DNA of 5,859 bases from Bacteroidota bacterium (GTDB lineage Bacteria > Bacteroidota > Rhodothermia > Rhodothermales > UBA10348): the NCBI GenBank assembly GCA_004356385.1, contig SMXL01000132.1, forward strand, positions 1 to 5,859, written 5' to 3'. A model generated the notes under the pieces. That model was given only the letters and a program-made list of their open reading frames with translations. It searched no databases and was not told the DNA's origin. A program made the position numbers and the translations under genes. Shown piece after piece: positions 1-5,859 of the stretch (positions are counted from its first letter, which is position 1; each line of letters opens with the position of its first letter).

Positions 1-1
1 G

Positions 2-331
2 CCTGAGTACGTATACAATGTCACGACTGATCTGAGTCTCGTAGGTACGATGACGGAATCACCCATTGAATCCGCGAATCGTCTTCAGATCCACCCGAAT
101 CCCATCCAAAAAACAGCCGAAATCGAGTTTGGGATTGAACAATCGGGCTCTGTCCATCTCTCCATTTTCGATTCTCAGGGAAGAGAAGTAGTGATTCTAA
201 TCGATTCTATTCTTAATCCTGGTTTACACCGTACGATTTGGTCTTCGTCCGCACTGGCAAGTGGCGTCTATTTCCTTCGGCTGAGTCAAGGGCTGCGCAG
301 AGAAACAAAACCGTTTGTCGTCAAACGATAA
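2..331 (+). CDS. C-terminal part of a secreted protein with a type IX secretion sorting domain (5' end outside window)
   Basis: The reading frame is open from the left edge, so the ATG at 50 is probably internal; 109 residues are visible before TAA at 329-331. The last ~80 residues match the Por/T9SS type A C-terminal sorting domain. They start with an HPNP motif in place of the usual YPNP, followed by a beta-rich stretch with SIFDSQGREV, then ALASGVYFLRL, and end in a basic KPFVVKR tail. In this family the domain directs export across the outer membrane by the type IX system and is normally cleaved off, leaving the cargo at the cell surface or released. The cargo domain is outside the window, so its activity cannot be named; the ~25 residues before the sorting domain carry no motif I recognise. 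The gene converges on era. Alternative: a FlgD-Ig-like C-terminal domain, which has a similar fold. Confidence 0.85.
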   Translation, partial: PEYVYNVTTDLSLVGTMTESPIESANRLQIHPNPIQKTAEIEFGIEQSGSVHLSIFDSQGREVVILIDSILNPGLHRTIWSSSALASGVYFLRLSQGLRRETKPFVVKR

Positions 332-372
332 AGGTCCTTGTTCGATAAAAAATTCTCTTTCTGCGCCTCGTC

Positions 373-398
373 GTCGATCGTCCGTCGCGACCATCGAC
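373..398. terminator. candidate imperfect hairpin between convergent genes
   Basis: GTCGAT pairs with ATCGAC, then after one C-C mismatch GTC pairs with GAC, closing a six-base loop: nine paired bases in 26. It sits between two convergent genes (331 and 433), where a two-way terminator would be expected. No T-run follows directly on the plus strand. On the minus strand a run of six T lies about 20 bases past the stem, too far for a classical intrinsic terminator. The rest of the 332-432 gap shows nothing else. Confidence 0.25.
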
Positions 399-432
399 AT
401 CCAAATTGTAGTCAACAATACCCTGCAGAGTC

Positions 433-1332
433 CTACCCAAGGTCGTAGCCGTACGACTTCAGAAAGGCATCGCGATTTCTCCAGTCTGAGCGAACCTTTA
501 CAAAGAGTTTGAGAAAGATGGGTTCGCCCAGGAAATCTTCAATATCGATCCGGGCAACGCTTCCGATACGTTTGAGTGCAGCTCCCTTCTTGCCGATCAA
601 TATGCCTTTTTGAGATTCTCTTTCAATAACAATGTCCGCATGGATCAGTGTCTTGTCTTGTTTCCTTTCTTCAAAAGAGACGACGTTCACCTGACACGAA
701 TACGGTATCTCTTGCCGAAACTGTTGGAAAATCTTCTCGCGAATAATTTCTGCGACAAAAAACCGTTCCGGATGTTCGCTGACTACGTCTTTGGGATAAA
801 GCGGGGGGCCAAACGGTAGACGATTCACGATTTCGGCTATCAGTTTATCCAAGTTCGTTCCTTTCAGCGCGGAGATTGGAATGACTTCTTCAAATTCGAC
901 TTCGTCGGAGTACGATTGAACGAGTGGAAGAAGCTGATCCTGACTGACGAGATCCAACTTGTTAACCGCCAGAATTGTCGGCTTTCCTGCCAGTATTTCC
1001 ATGGTATGCGTATCGATTTTATCCCGTGTTGCGTCGGCGATAAATACCAGTACGTCAGCATCCTGAGCCGCACCTGCAACGCTCTTCATCATGGCGCGCT
1101 GTAGGCCGTATTTCGGCTTAATAATTCCCGGTGTGTCCAGGAGGATGAGTTGATAATCGTCCTCGGAAAGAATTCCTAGAACGCGGTGTCTCGTCGTCTG
1201 AGGTTTACGGGTGACGATTGAAATTTTTTGACCTAGAAGAGCATTGATCAGCGTACTCTTGCCGACGTTGGGCTTACCGATCAAGGCCGCGTAACCACTT
1301 CGATGGATATTATTTATGTTTGGATCTGGCAT
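433..1332 (-). CDS. era: GTPase Era, 30S ribosomal subunit assembly factor
   Basis: Era is a GTP-binding protein that binds the 3' end of 16S rRNA and helps the 30S subunit mature. From the ATG at 1332 the protein has 299 residues, the usual length for Era. All five G motifs are visible: G1 GKPNVGKS (19-26), G2 in PQTTRHR (44-50), G3 DTPG (66-69), G4 NKLD (124-127) and G5 SAL (154-156). The C-terminal part is a KH RNA-binding domain with its GxxG loop as GKKG (247-250) in ILIGKKGAALKRIG. A TTG two codons upstream (1338) is an alternative start; neither has a clear Shine-Dalgarno sequence, and ATG is preferred. The start lies 36 bases after the pdxJ stop on the same strand, with no terminator seen between, so co-transcription from upstream of pdxJ is likely. 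The stop is TAG at 433-435. Nothing in the protein looks damaged. Confidence 0.97.
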   Translation of the reverse strand: MPDPNINNIHRSGYAALIGKPNVGKSTLINALLGQKISIVTRKPQTTRHRVLGILSEDDYQLILLDTPGIIKPKYGLQRAMMKSVAGAAQDADVLVFIADATRDKIDTHTMEILAGKPTILAVNKLDLVSQDQLLPLVQSYSDEVEFEEVIPISALKGTNLDKLIAEIVNRLPFGPPLYPKDVVSEHPERFFVAEIIREKIFQQFRQEIPYSCQVNVVSFEERKQDKTLIHADIVIERESQKGILIGKKGAALKRIGSVARIDIEDFLGEPIFLKLFVKVRSDWRNRDAFLKSYGYDLG

Positions 1333-1368
1333 TATCAAACCAACAGGGGCACCAAAAGAGTAGGGAAA

Positions 1369-2100
1369 TTACCGGACGTCCTTCTTTACAACGAGAATCA
1401 TCTGTTTAACTGCGCTGGGGATTCCCACAAAAATGCTCCTAGCAATGACGGCGAAACCGATTGATACTTCGCGAACATGAGGGACCCGCTCTATAAATAA
1501 AGGGAAGTTTTCATAGTCAAGCCCGTGTCCGGCGTGAACATGAAGACCGTTTTTGTGGGCCCGATTGGCAGCTGCAGCCAGCGCATCCAGCTCGGATTCC
1601 CTCGTTTCCTGGCTCCTGGCGTTCGCATAATCCCCCGTGTGAAGCTCGATAGCGTTCGCTCCTGATTCGGCGGCGGCATCCATCTGATCCAGGGAGGGGT
1701 CGAGGAAAAGTGCGACCTCCTGAATACCGGACTCGAACAGTCTCTTTACGGCGTCCCCGACCTGCTCCAGTTGGCCGACGACGTCTAGACCCCCTTCGGT
1801 GGTGACCTCTTCTCTCCGCTCTGGGACAAGAGTAGCCAGGTGCGGAACCGTTCGACAACAAATGGTGACGATTTCTGGAGCCAGGGATAATTCAAAGTCG
1901 AGCTTCGTGTGGATCTCCATTTTCAAATTTTCGACATCCTGATCCGAAATATGTCTTCGATCTTCACGCAGATGGAAAACGATTCCATCTGCCCCCGCTT
2001 TTTCACATTCAAGAGCGACTTCGACCGGATCCGGAAACGACTCTCTTCTCGCATTTCGAAGCGTGGCAACGTGGTCGATATTTATCAACAAATTCGGCAA
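1369..2100 (-). CDS. pdxJ: pyridoxine 5'-phosphate synthase PdxJ (TTG start)
   Basis: PdxJ condenses 3-amino-2-oxopropyl phosphate with 1-deoxyxylulose 5-phosphate to pyridoxine 5'-phosphate, the ring-closing step of the DXP-dependent vitamin B6 pathway; the enzyme is a cytosolic TIM barrel. Family motifs appear in order: NIDHVATLRNAR (7-18), HLREDRRHI (43-51), the glutamate in DFELSL (E70), VTTEGGLDV, ELHTGDYANA and AGHGLDY (H192). The frame stays open upstream to a GTG at 2286, which would give 305 residues, but the extra 62 residues do not resemble PdxJ. The TTG at 2100 gives 243 residues and places NIDH seven residues in, as in known PdxJ proteins; no good Shine-Dalgarno sequence supports any start. 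The phosphate-site motif usually read as IGH is IGF here (F216). The neighbouring era gene is probably in the same transcript. Confidence 0.94.
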   Translation of the reverse strand: MPNLLINIDHVATLRNARRESFPDPVEVALECEKAGADGIVFHLREDRRHISDQDVENLKMEIHTKLDFELSLAPEIVTICCRTVPHLATLVPERREEVTTEGGLDVVGQLEQVGDAVKRLFESGIQEVALFLDPSLDQMDAAAESGANAIELHTGDYANARSQETRESELDALAAAANRAHKNGLHVHAGHGLDYENFPLFIERVPHVREVSIGFAVIARSIFVGIPSAVKQMILVVKKDVR

Positions 2101-2330
2101 CGGGGTCCCGGCTGAGAGAGCAACTCTAGAACGGCATAGTAGTCCACCCAAGGAGTGAAACGAATCCTGAAGAACCAAATTAGCCCATGAATGTTTTGTG
2201 CTACCGGTACCGGTGTTCGAAAGCTTGAAATTGCTTTTCGCCCGGTGTACGGTTATTTTCGGGGCCGGTGTAAAATTGTGCATCACCCCACCAGGTCTCA
2301 GTTAAAAAAACCTAGCCTACGAATCACGAA
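2101..2330. promoter_or_regulatory. probable divergent promoter region between pdxJ and the rightward gene block
   Basis: This 230-base stretch separates two oppositely transcribed genes, so both promoters are expected here. It holds a perfect 12-base palindrome at 2203-2214 and three direct copies of CCGGTGT (2210-2216, 2242-2248, 2265-2271). A weak sigma70-like pair for the plus strand is TTGCTT (2231-2236) and TATTTT (2254-2259) with a 17-base spacer, but the -35 box is poor. I found no convincing promoter for pdxJ. Most of the region is also an open frame on the minus strand, continuous with pdxJ, so an N-terminally extended PdxJ cannot be fully excluded. Confidence 0.45.
2203..2271. repeat. 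palindrome ACCGGTACCGGT and three CCGGTGT direct repeats, possible operator
   Basis: ACCGGTACCGGT (2203-2214) is its own reverse complement. CCGGTGT occurs in the same orientation at 2210-2216, overlapping the palindrome, and again at 2242-2248 and 2265-2271, at offsets of 32 and 23 bases. The cluster lies within the pdxJ/2331 divergent region, where a repressor or activator site would sit. No known regulator is recognised from the motif; function is inference. Confidence 0.3.
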
Positions 2331-2792
2331 ATGGCGTTTGTCAGCCGCGGAACACAGTTGGCCCTTCAGGCCGCTCTTGGTGTTCTGATCATCGTTCTTA
2401 TCTTCGTTCTAATCGATTCAATCGTTTCACCTTATAAAGAAGTGGAACGTAGGAAGGAGGTCACCGAGTTGACCCGCACACGCATGGATGATGTCCGTCA
2501 AGCATTGATCGTTTACCAGCGTCGCAATGGACGGTACGTGACGTCGCTGGATTCTCTGGTGATGTGGTTTCATGCAGATTCTGCTCTTGCGGCCAGCACC
2601 GATAGTTTGTTTGGCCTTGGTTTCCAGGTCGATTCACTTCCATACTCGCCACGAACGGGCAACCGTTTCGAATTGGCCGTTAACGACACATCGAGGACGA
2701 GCACATATTTGCTTTCTGATCCCGATTCGGACGACTATATCGGTACTCTGGACGGTGATATCACCCGTCTGAACGCAGCGAGCTGGGAGTAA
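2331..2792 (+). CDS. membrane-anchored pseudopilin-like protein of unknown function
   Basis: The protein has 153 residues. A short N-terminal stretch with one arginine is followed by one hydrophobic segment (about 11-29, ALQAALGVLIIVLIFVLID). Next comes a charged, probably helical region (36-65) running into DVRQALIVYQRRNGRY (54-69), and then a polar, Asp/Ser/Thr-rich, probably beta-strand C-terminus. The order membrane helix, long helix with 'alxxYxxxNGRYPT-like' sequence, then a small sheet is that of major pseudopilins such as GspG. However, the prepilin peptidase signature (Gly followed by a hydrophobic stretch with Glu at +5) is absent, so it may be a stable single-pass membrane protein with a pseudopilin-like periplasmic domain. 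The ATG has no Shine-Dalgarno sequence. It is the first gene of the rightward block, 65 bases ahead of a PilM-like gene, which suggests a shared role in a pilus or secretion-like assembly. The coding call is firm; the function is not known. Confidence 0.7.
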   Translation: MAFVSRGTQLALQAALGVLIIVLIFVLIDSIVSPYKEVERRKEVTELTRTRMDDVRQALIVYQRRNGRYVTSLDSLVMWFHADSALAASTDSLFGLGFQVDSLPYSPRTGNRFELAVNDTSRTSTYLLSDPDSDDYIGTLDGDITRLNAASWE

Positions 2793-2846
2793 GTTGGTAT
2801 TTCTACGGGATCTAAGCAGGTAAAGGCTACACGCGCAACAATCGTC

Positions 2847-2850
2847 GGAG
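2847..2850 (+). promoter_or_regulatory. Shine-Dalgarno-like GGAG deciding the start at 2858
   Basis: GGAG lies seven bases before the ATG at 2858, and an in-frame TGA directly precedes that ATG (2855-2857). This makes 2858 the earliest and best-supported start over the in-frame ATG at 2903. It is the only clear ribosome binding site I see in this window. Confidence 0.5.
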
Positions 2851-2857
2851 ATGATGA

Positions 2858-3775
2858 ATGCGAGCATCTGCAACAGCTGGGATAGAATTCTTCGGTACGA
2901 CCATGCGGTATTCCGAAGTGGAGCAGTACGGCGCACAGCATCGTCTATTGAGATTAGGTGATTGTGATTTCGAATTTGACGTGTCCGAAGTACTGTTTGA
3001 GCTCGGTACTCAAAAGTACCTGGACGTTGTCACGGATGCACTTTCTGAAATATTCCTCGGCACCACAGCAACCCGTTTCCGGATCGCCATTCATCATCCG
3101 ACAGCGAGGATTTTCAAGTCGCTGAGAATATCAGGCGATGACGATGAATCGAGCCAGGAAAACGTGGCTTTCGAATCCGCTCTCATGCACGATGAAGCCT
3201 GGACCAAGGAAGATCGACAAACCGTGCTGGCTCAACCACGGAGTCCATCGACAGTGTCTGCCCAGGCACCGACGCTTGAGCCGATTCTCGTCTCTGAATT
3301 GTCCGGTCCGGTCAGGCAGCGATTGCACGCAGTGACGTCCGGGATACCCGAGGCATCACCGGACGTGATTTCTTCTACGGAAGCCCTGCTGGCCGTCGTC
3401 CGTGAAACGGCCTCGAAAGACGATTTCGATGGTTATCAGCTTTCCATTGGACTCTATCCATCCTATACCGAGTTCACGGTGACCAGAGGACGTGAGTGGA
3501 TTTCGTCACAAATCAGATCGGAAATCGAACGAGGGGACGTCGCCTATTTTGCAGTTCATTTCCTCGGGCTATCGGGTGTAACGATGGTCAACGATGTTCG
3601 TGTTCGCATCTACGGAACTGGAGTGAGTCAGGAGCAACTTGAGACGCTCGGATCTGTTTTTTTCGACCGTGTTTCGGTTCTAAATCCTATTTCTACGGTT
3701 GATTTGGAAACAGATCAATTTGACGATGAATTTCAGTTCGAATCGTTTGTAGTCTGTCTAGGGGCTGCGTTATAA
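2858..3775 (+). CDS. PilM-like protein with a probably degenerate actin-like (ASKHA) fold
   Basis: This 305-residue protein has no signal peptide or membrane segment. Its layout follows the PilM/FtsA type of actin-like fold, a cytoplasmic partner of inner-membrane pilus proteins. AGIEFFGTTMRYSEVE (7-22) fits the first phosphate-loop strands. FRIAIHHPTARIFKSLRIS followed by an acidic helix fits the PilM insertion subdomain. YQLSIGLYPSYTEFTV (193-208) fits the second phosphate loop. RIYGTG (250-255), then VSVLNP (272-277) and a terminal LGAAL, fit the PilM ending with its SGGG, NPF and GLALR-like motifs. Key residues are missing: the usual DIG of the second loop is absent and SGGG reads YGTG, so ATP binding may be lost. 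A Ser/Pro-rich linker (about 125-165) breaks the middle. It follows the pseudopilin-like gene and precedes rsmD; pilN and pilO are not adjacent. The fold is inferred from motif order only; unrelated function remains possible. Confidence 0.6.
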   Translation: MRASATAGIEFFGTTMRYSEVEQYGAQHRLLRLGDCDFEFDVSEVLFELGTQKYLDVVTDALSEIFLGTTATRFRIAIHHPTARIFKSLRISGDDDESSQENVAFESALMHDEAWTKEDRQTVLAQPRSPSTVSAQAPTLEPILVSELSGPVRQRLHAVTSGIPEASPDVISSTEALLAVVRETASKDDFDGYQLSIGLYPSYTEFTVTRGREWISSQIRSEIERGDVAYFAVHFLGLSGVTMVNDVRVRIYGTGVSQEQLETLGSVFFDRVSVLNPISTVDLETDQFDDEFQFESFVVCLGAAL

Positions 3776-3813
3776 TCGAACGAAAGATCTCAAGCATTTT
3801 CCAGTTTTTAATC

Positions 3814-4371
3814 GTGGCCAGCATTCGAATTATATCCGGCGAGTTCAGGCGGCGGAAGTTGACGGTTCCCAGCGGTGAATTGACTCGGCCAACCAGTAAT
3901 CGCGTACGCGAGGCCATGTTCAATGTGATCGCCTCCAGAATGGATCTTGACGGAGCTCACGTTCTGGATCTGTTTTCGGGTACCGGTGCATTGGGACTTG
4001 AAGCACTGAGCCACGGCGCGAAATCGGTAACTTTTGTCGATTCTCATCCTCAGGCCCTCGCGTGTGCCAGGGACAATGCGGAATCGTTGGATGTATCCAG
4101 TCGATGTACGTTTCTTCGTATGGATGTGCGAGCGTTTTTAGAGAAGCACAATCGAAATCGCTTTGATCTTATATTGGCAGATCCTCCGTATGACCTAGCC
4201 TACATTTCAGATTTGCCTGGAATCATGGGTCGTCATGTAGGACCGGATGGACTGTTTGTTTTTGAGCACGACAAAAGGATTGAATTCTCAAATCGAGCTG
4301 ACTTGAGCGCTTCGAAGTCGTATGGGCGAACCCATCTTTCTATCTTCGAATACCAATTGAATGATGAGTAA
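3814..4371 (+). CDS. rsmD: 16S rRNA (guanine(966)-N2)-methyltransferase RsmD (GTG start)
   Basis: RsmD transfers a methyl group from S-adenosylmethionine to N2 of G966 in 16S rRNA, acting on assembled 30S particles. The protein has 185 residues, as expected. It opens with RIISGEFRRRKL (5-16) and RPTSNRVREAMFNVI (25-39), the family's N-terminal signature. The SAM-binding loop is VLDLFSGTGALGLEAL (50-65), an acidic D76 follows at the end of strand 2, and the catalytic motif is DPPY (123-126). A YGRT near the C-terminus is also typical. The start is GTG, with the SIRIISG motif directly after it and no ATG upstream in frame; no Shine-Dalgarno sequence is visible. It lies 38 bases after the PilM-like gene and abuts or overlaps coaD. 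The rsmD-coaD pairing is widespread in bacteria, and here the tight junction suggests translational coupling. Confidence 0.96.
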   Translation: MASIRIISGEFRRRKLTVPSGELTRPTSNRVREAMFNVIASRMDLDGAHVLDLFSGTGALGLEALSHGAKSVTFVDSHPQALACARDNAESLDVSSRCTFLRMDVRAFLEKHNRNRFDLILADPPYDLAYISDLPGIMGRHVGPDGLFVFEHDKRIEFSNRADLSASKSYGRTHLSIFEYQLNDE

Positions 4372-4375
4372 TTCC

Positions 4376-4858
4376 ATGGATGATCGTCTTGCCATTTATC
4401 CCGGGTCATTCGATCCGTTTACGTACGGTCATCTGGATATTGTTGAAAGGGCGAGCCGTATTTTTACTCGTGTTCAGGTGACCGTCGCCGTGAATACGAG
4501 TAAGGACGTTTTGCTGTCTTCGGAAGAGCGGTGTCAACTGATCGCGGAGTGCACGGGACATTTTGCGAATGTTGAAGTCACGTCATTTGAGGGTTTACTC
4601 GTTGATTATGCGAGAAGTTGTGGGGCAAGCGTGCTCGTGCGAGGTCTACGCCAAGTATCGGATTTCGATTTCGAATTCCGGATGGCTTTCGCCAATCGTC
4701 GTCTCAGTCCGGATTTGGAAACGGTTTTCTTGATGACCTCAGAGGAGCATGCATTAATCAGCGCATCCATCGTAAGGGAAATTCATGACTGGAATGGAGA
4801 CGTATCGTCATTTGTCCCTCCGCCCGTTCTGAAAGCTCTAAAAGCGAAGCATGCATAG
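4376..4858 (+). CDS. coaD: phosphopantetheine adenylyltransferase CoaD
   Basis: CoaD joins 4'-phosphopantetheine and ATP to give dephospho-CoA and pyrophosphate, the penultimate step of coenzyme A synthesis, as a cytosolic hexamer. From the ATG at 4376 the protein has 160 residues, the family length. AIYPGSFDPFTYGHLDIV (6-23) contains the nucleotidyltransferase T/HxGH motif as TYGH (16-19). The substrate-binding LVRGLR and the DFDFEFRMAFANRRL stretch follow, and ISASIVREI matches the C-terminal ATP-binding ISSS-x-VR motif. Two earlier in-frame ATGs (4361, 4364) would add four or five residues and overlap the rsmD stop at 4371. The 4376 start sits four bases after that stop and best matches the usual short N-terminus. 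No start has a strong Shine-Dalgarno sequence, so reinitiation after rsmD is likely. All recognised catalytic positions look intact. Confidence 0.96.
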   Translation: MDDRLAIYPGSFDPFTYGHLDIVERASRIFTRVQVTVAVNTSKDVLLSSEERCQLIAECTGHFANVEVTSFEGLLVDYARSCGASVLVRGLRQVSDFDFEFRMAFANRRLSPDLETVFLMTSEEHALISASIVREIHDWNGDVSSFVPPPVLKALKAKHA

Positions 4859-4906
4859 GTTCGTCCATGAGCTTACCGAGCATGTTGGATATCAGACAGA
4901 ATTAGG

Positions 4907-5859
4907 ATGGAAACACTTTCTATGGATCTTGAAGTCAACCCTCGTGTCGCCAGTATGCTGCCGTCCGCGACACTCTCGATGACGGCCCGTGCAAAGGCTC
5001 GTATTCGAGAGGGATATCCCGTTATTAGCTTGAGTGCTGGAGAGCCCGATTTTGATACTCCAGCACCGATTGCAGAAGCCGCTATTACGGCGATTCGGGA
5101 AGGATTTACCCACTATACCGAGAACCGGGGAATGTTCGCTCTGCGCGAAGCGATTTGTGAAAAACTGTCCGGGGCGAACGGGATCGATTACACACCGGAT
5201 CAAATTTTGTGCTCGAACGGTGCCAAACAGTCGATCGCTCAGGTGTTGTCGGTCCTATGTGGACCCGGGGATGAGGTTCTGATCCCCGCTCCGTATTGGG
5301 TGAGTTACCCGGAGCAGGTTCGTTTCGCAGGTGGACGACCGATTACCATCTCAACAACCGCAGGATCAGAATACAGGATTTCACCCTCAGAGTTGGAGGC
5401 AGGGATCACCGATAAAACTCGAGCTTTGATTCTCTGCTCTCCGTCGAATCCTACTGGAAGTGTGTATAGCCCTGAAGAACTGAGGGCGCTGGCGAACGTG
5501 TTGGAACGGTACCCTGAAGTATATGTCATTTCTGATGAGATCTATGATCAGATCATTTATGACGCGCAGCACTTGTCGTTCGCATCGATACCGGAGATGA
5601 AACAGCGGACCGTCACGGTGAATGGATTCTCAAAATCTTATGCCATGACGGGGTGGAGGTTGGGCTATATGGCTGCAGATAGCCTCATCATAACCCAAGC
5701 CGCAAAGCTTCAGAGTCAGTTTACGTCGGCGCCCTGCAGCATCTCACAGAGAGCAGGAATCGCGGCTCTCGAAATGGATCGCGCTCCAATACTCGAGATG
5801 GTCGCCGCCTTCCGTGAAAGAAGGGATTTTGTTCTCGGAGCACTCGAATCGCGCGCGGA
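4907..5859 (+). CDS. class I PLP-dependent aminotransferase, aspartate aminotransferase type (3' end outside window)
   Basis: The frame is open from the ATG at 4907 to the window end, giving 317 residues of a family usually near 390-400. An in-frame TGA at 4868 and no earlier start codon set the start; ATG 4922 (residue 6) is an alternative. The sequence fits the Ib-type aspartate aminotransferases: SATLSMTARAKA (20-31), SAGEPDFDTP (43-52), HYTENRG, NGAKQS, PAPYW, SPSNPTG (178-184, with the PLP-contacting N181), SDEIYD (209-214, D210 pairing with the pyridine nitrogen) and SKSYAMTGWRLGY (242-254). K243 is the Schiff-base lysine and R251 follows in the family pattern. Such enzymes swap amino groups between aspartate and 2-oxoglutarate; some also act on prephenate or aromatic substrates, which cannot be decided here. 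The gene follows coaD by 48 bases without an obvious terminator, so it may share that transcript. Confidence 0.93.
   Translation, partial: METLSMDLEVNPRVASMLPSATLSMTARAKARIREGYPVISLSAGEPDFDTPAPIAEAAITAIREGFTHYTENRGMFALREAICEKLSGANGIDYTPDQILCSNGAKQSIAQVLSVLCGPGDEVLIPAPYWVSYPEQVRFAGGRPITISTTAGSEYRISPSELEAGITDKTRALILCSPSNPTGSVYSPEELRALANVLERYPEVYVISDEIYDQIIYDAQHLSFASIPEMKQRTVTVNGFSKSYAMTGWRLGYMAADSLIITQAAKLQSQFTSAPCSISQRAGIAALEMDRAPILEMVAAFRERRDFVLGALESRA

Noticed and set aside
50..331. A complete 93-residue protein starting at ATG 50
   Set aside because: The frame is open to the window edge and the product is mostly a sorting domain, which occurs at the end of larger secreted proteins, so this is a fragment and not a small gene.
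315..512. 65-codon plus-strand open frame across the gap between the sorting-domain gene and era
   Set aside because: It overlaps both neighbours, has no ribosome binding site or motif, and half of it is antisense to the end of era.
1517..1861. 114-codon minus-strand open frame inside pdxJ
   Set aside because: It is rich in Arg and Gly with no recognisable motif, and lies wholly inside the well-supported pdxJ frame on the same strand; it is a codon-bias shadow.
2225..2253. Promoter-like TTGAAA ... TACGGT with a 17-base spacer
   Set aside because: The -35 box is fair but the -10 matches only three of six consensus bases; not distinguishable from chance in this region.
2634..2936. 100-codon minus-strand open frame across the pseudopilin/PilM-like junction
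   Set aside because: It overlaps two plus-strand genes and its product is low in recognisable features; the plus-strand proteins have coherent secondary-structure patterns.
4892..5203. 103-codon minus-strand open frame
   Set aside because: It lies antisense to the strongly supported aminotransferase, with no motif and an unlikely Cys/Arg-rich composition.

Overview
The window looks like ordinary chromosomal housekeeping DNA, of moderate GC by eye, from a bacterium of the Bacteroidota/Rhodothermota/Balneolota group (FCB superphylum). The strongest taxonomic hint is the gene fragment at the left edge. It ends in a type IX secretion (Por) C-terminal sorting domain, which is typical of that group. 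Most start codons also lack a recognisable Shine-Dalgarno sequence, which fits. Two proteins with type IV pilus/type II secretion-like folds in the middle favour a Rhodothermota- or Balneolota-like lineage over classical Bacteroidia, but that is inference.

Layout. Positions 2-331 (+) hold the 3' end of a secreted protein with a T9SS sorting domain. It converges on era (433-1332, -), and the 101-base gap contains a candidate imperfect hairpin. era lies 36 bases downstream of pdxJ (1369-2100, -), so the two are probably co-transcribed. A 230-base region (2101-2330) separates pdxJ from a rightward gene block and probably holds divergent promoters. It contains a 12-base perfect palindrome and three direct copies of CCGGTGT.

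The rightward block is: a membrane-anchored pseudopilin-like protein (2331-2792); a protein that looks like a degenerate PilM/actin-like fold (2858-3775); rsmD (3814-4371); coaD (about 4376-4858, possibly overlapping rsmD); and the first 317 codons of a class I aspartate-type aminotransferase (4907 to the window end). All run in one direction with gaps of 65 bases or less, so one operon is plausible.

Functionally, Era (30S maturation) and RsmD (m2G966 of 16S rRNA) act on the small ribosomal subunit. PdxJ makes pyridoxine 5'-phosphate, the precursor of the PLP that the aminotransferase needs. CoaD makes dephospho-CoA. The less ordinary part is the pseudopilin-like/PilM-like pair at the head of the housekeeping block, without pilN/pilO/pilQ beside it. 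The PdxJ protein also carries an IGF motif where the family usually has IGH. I see no RNA genes, CRISPR arrays, insertion sequences or phage genes.
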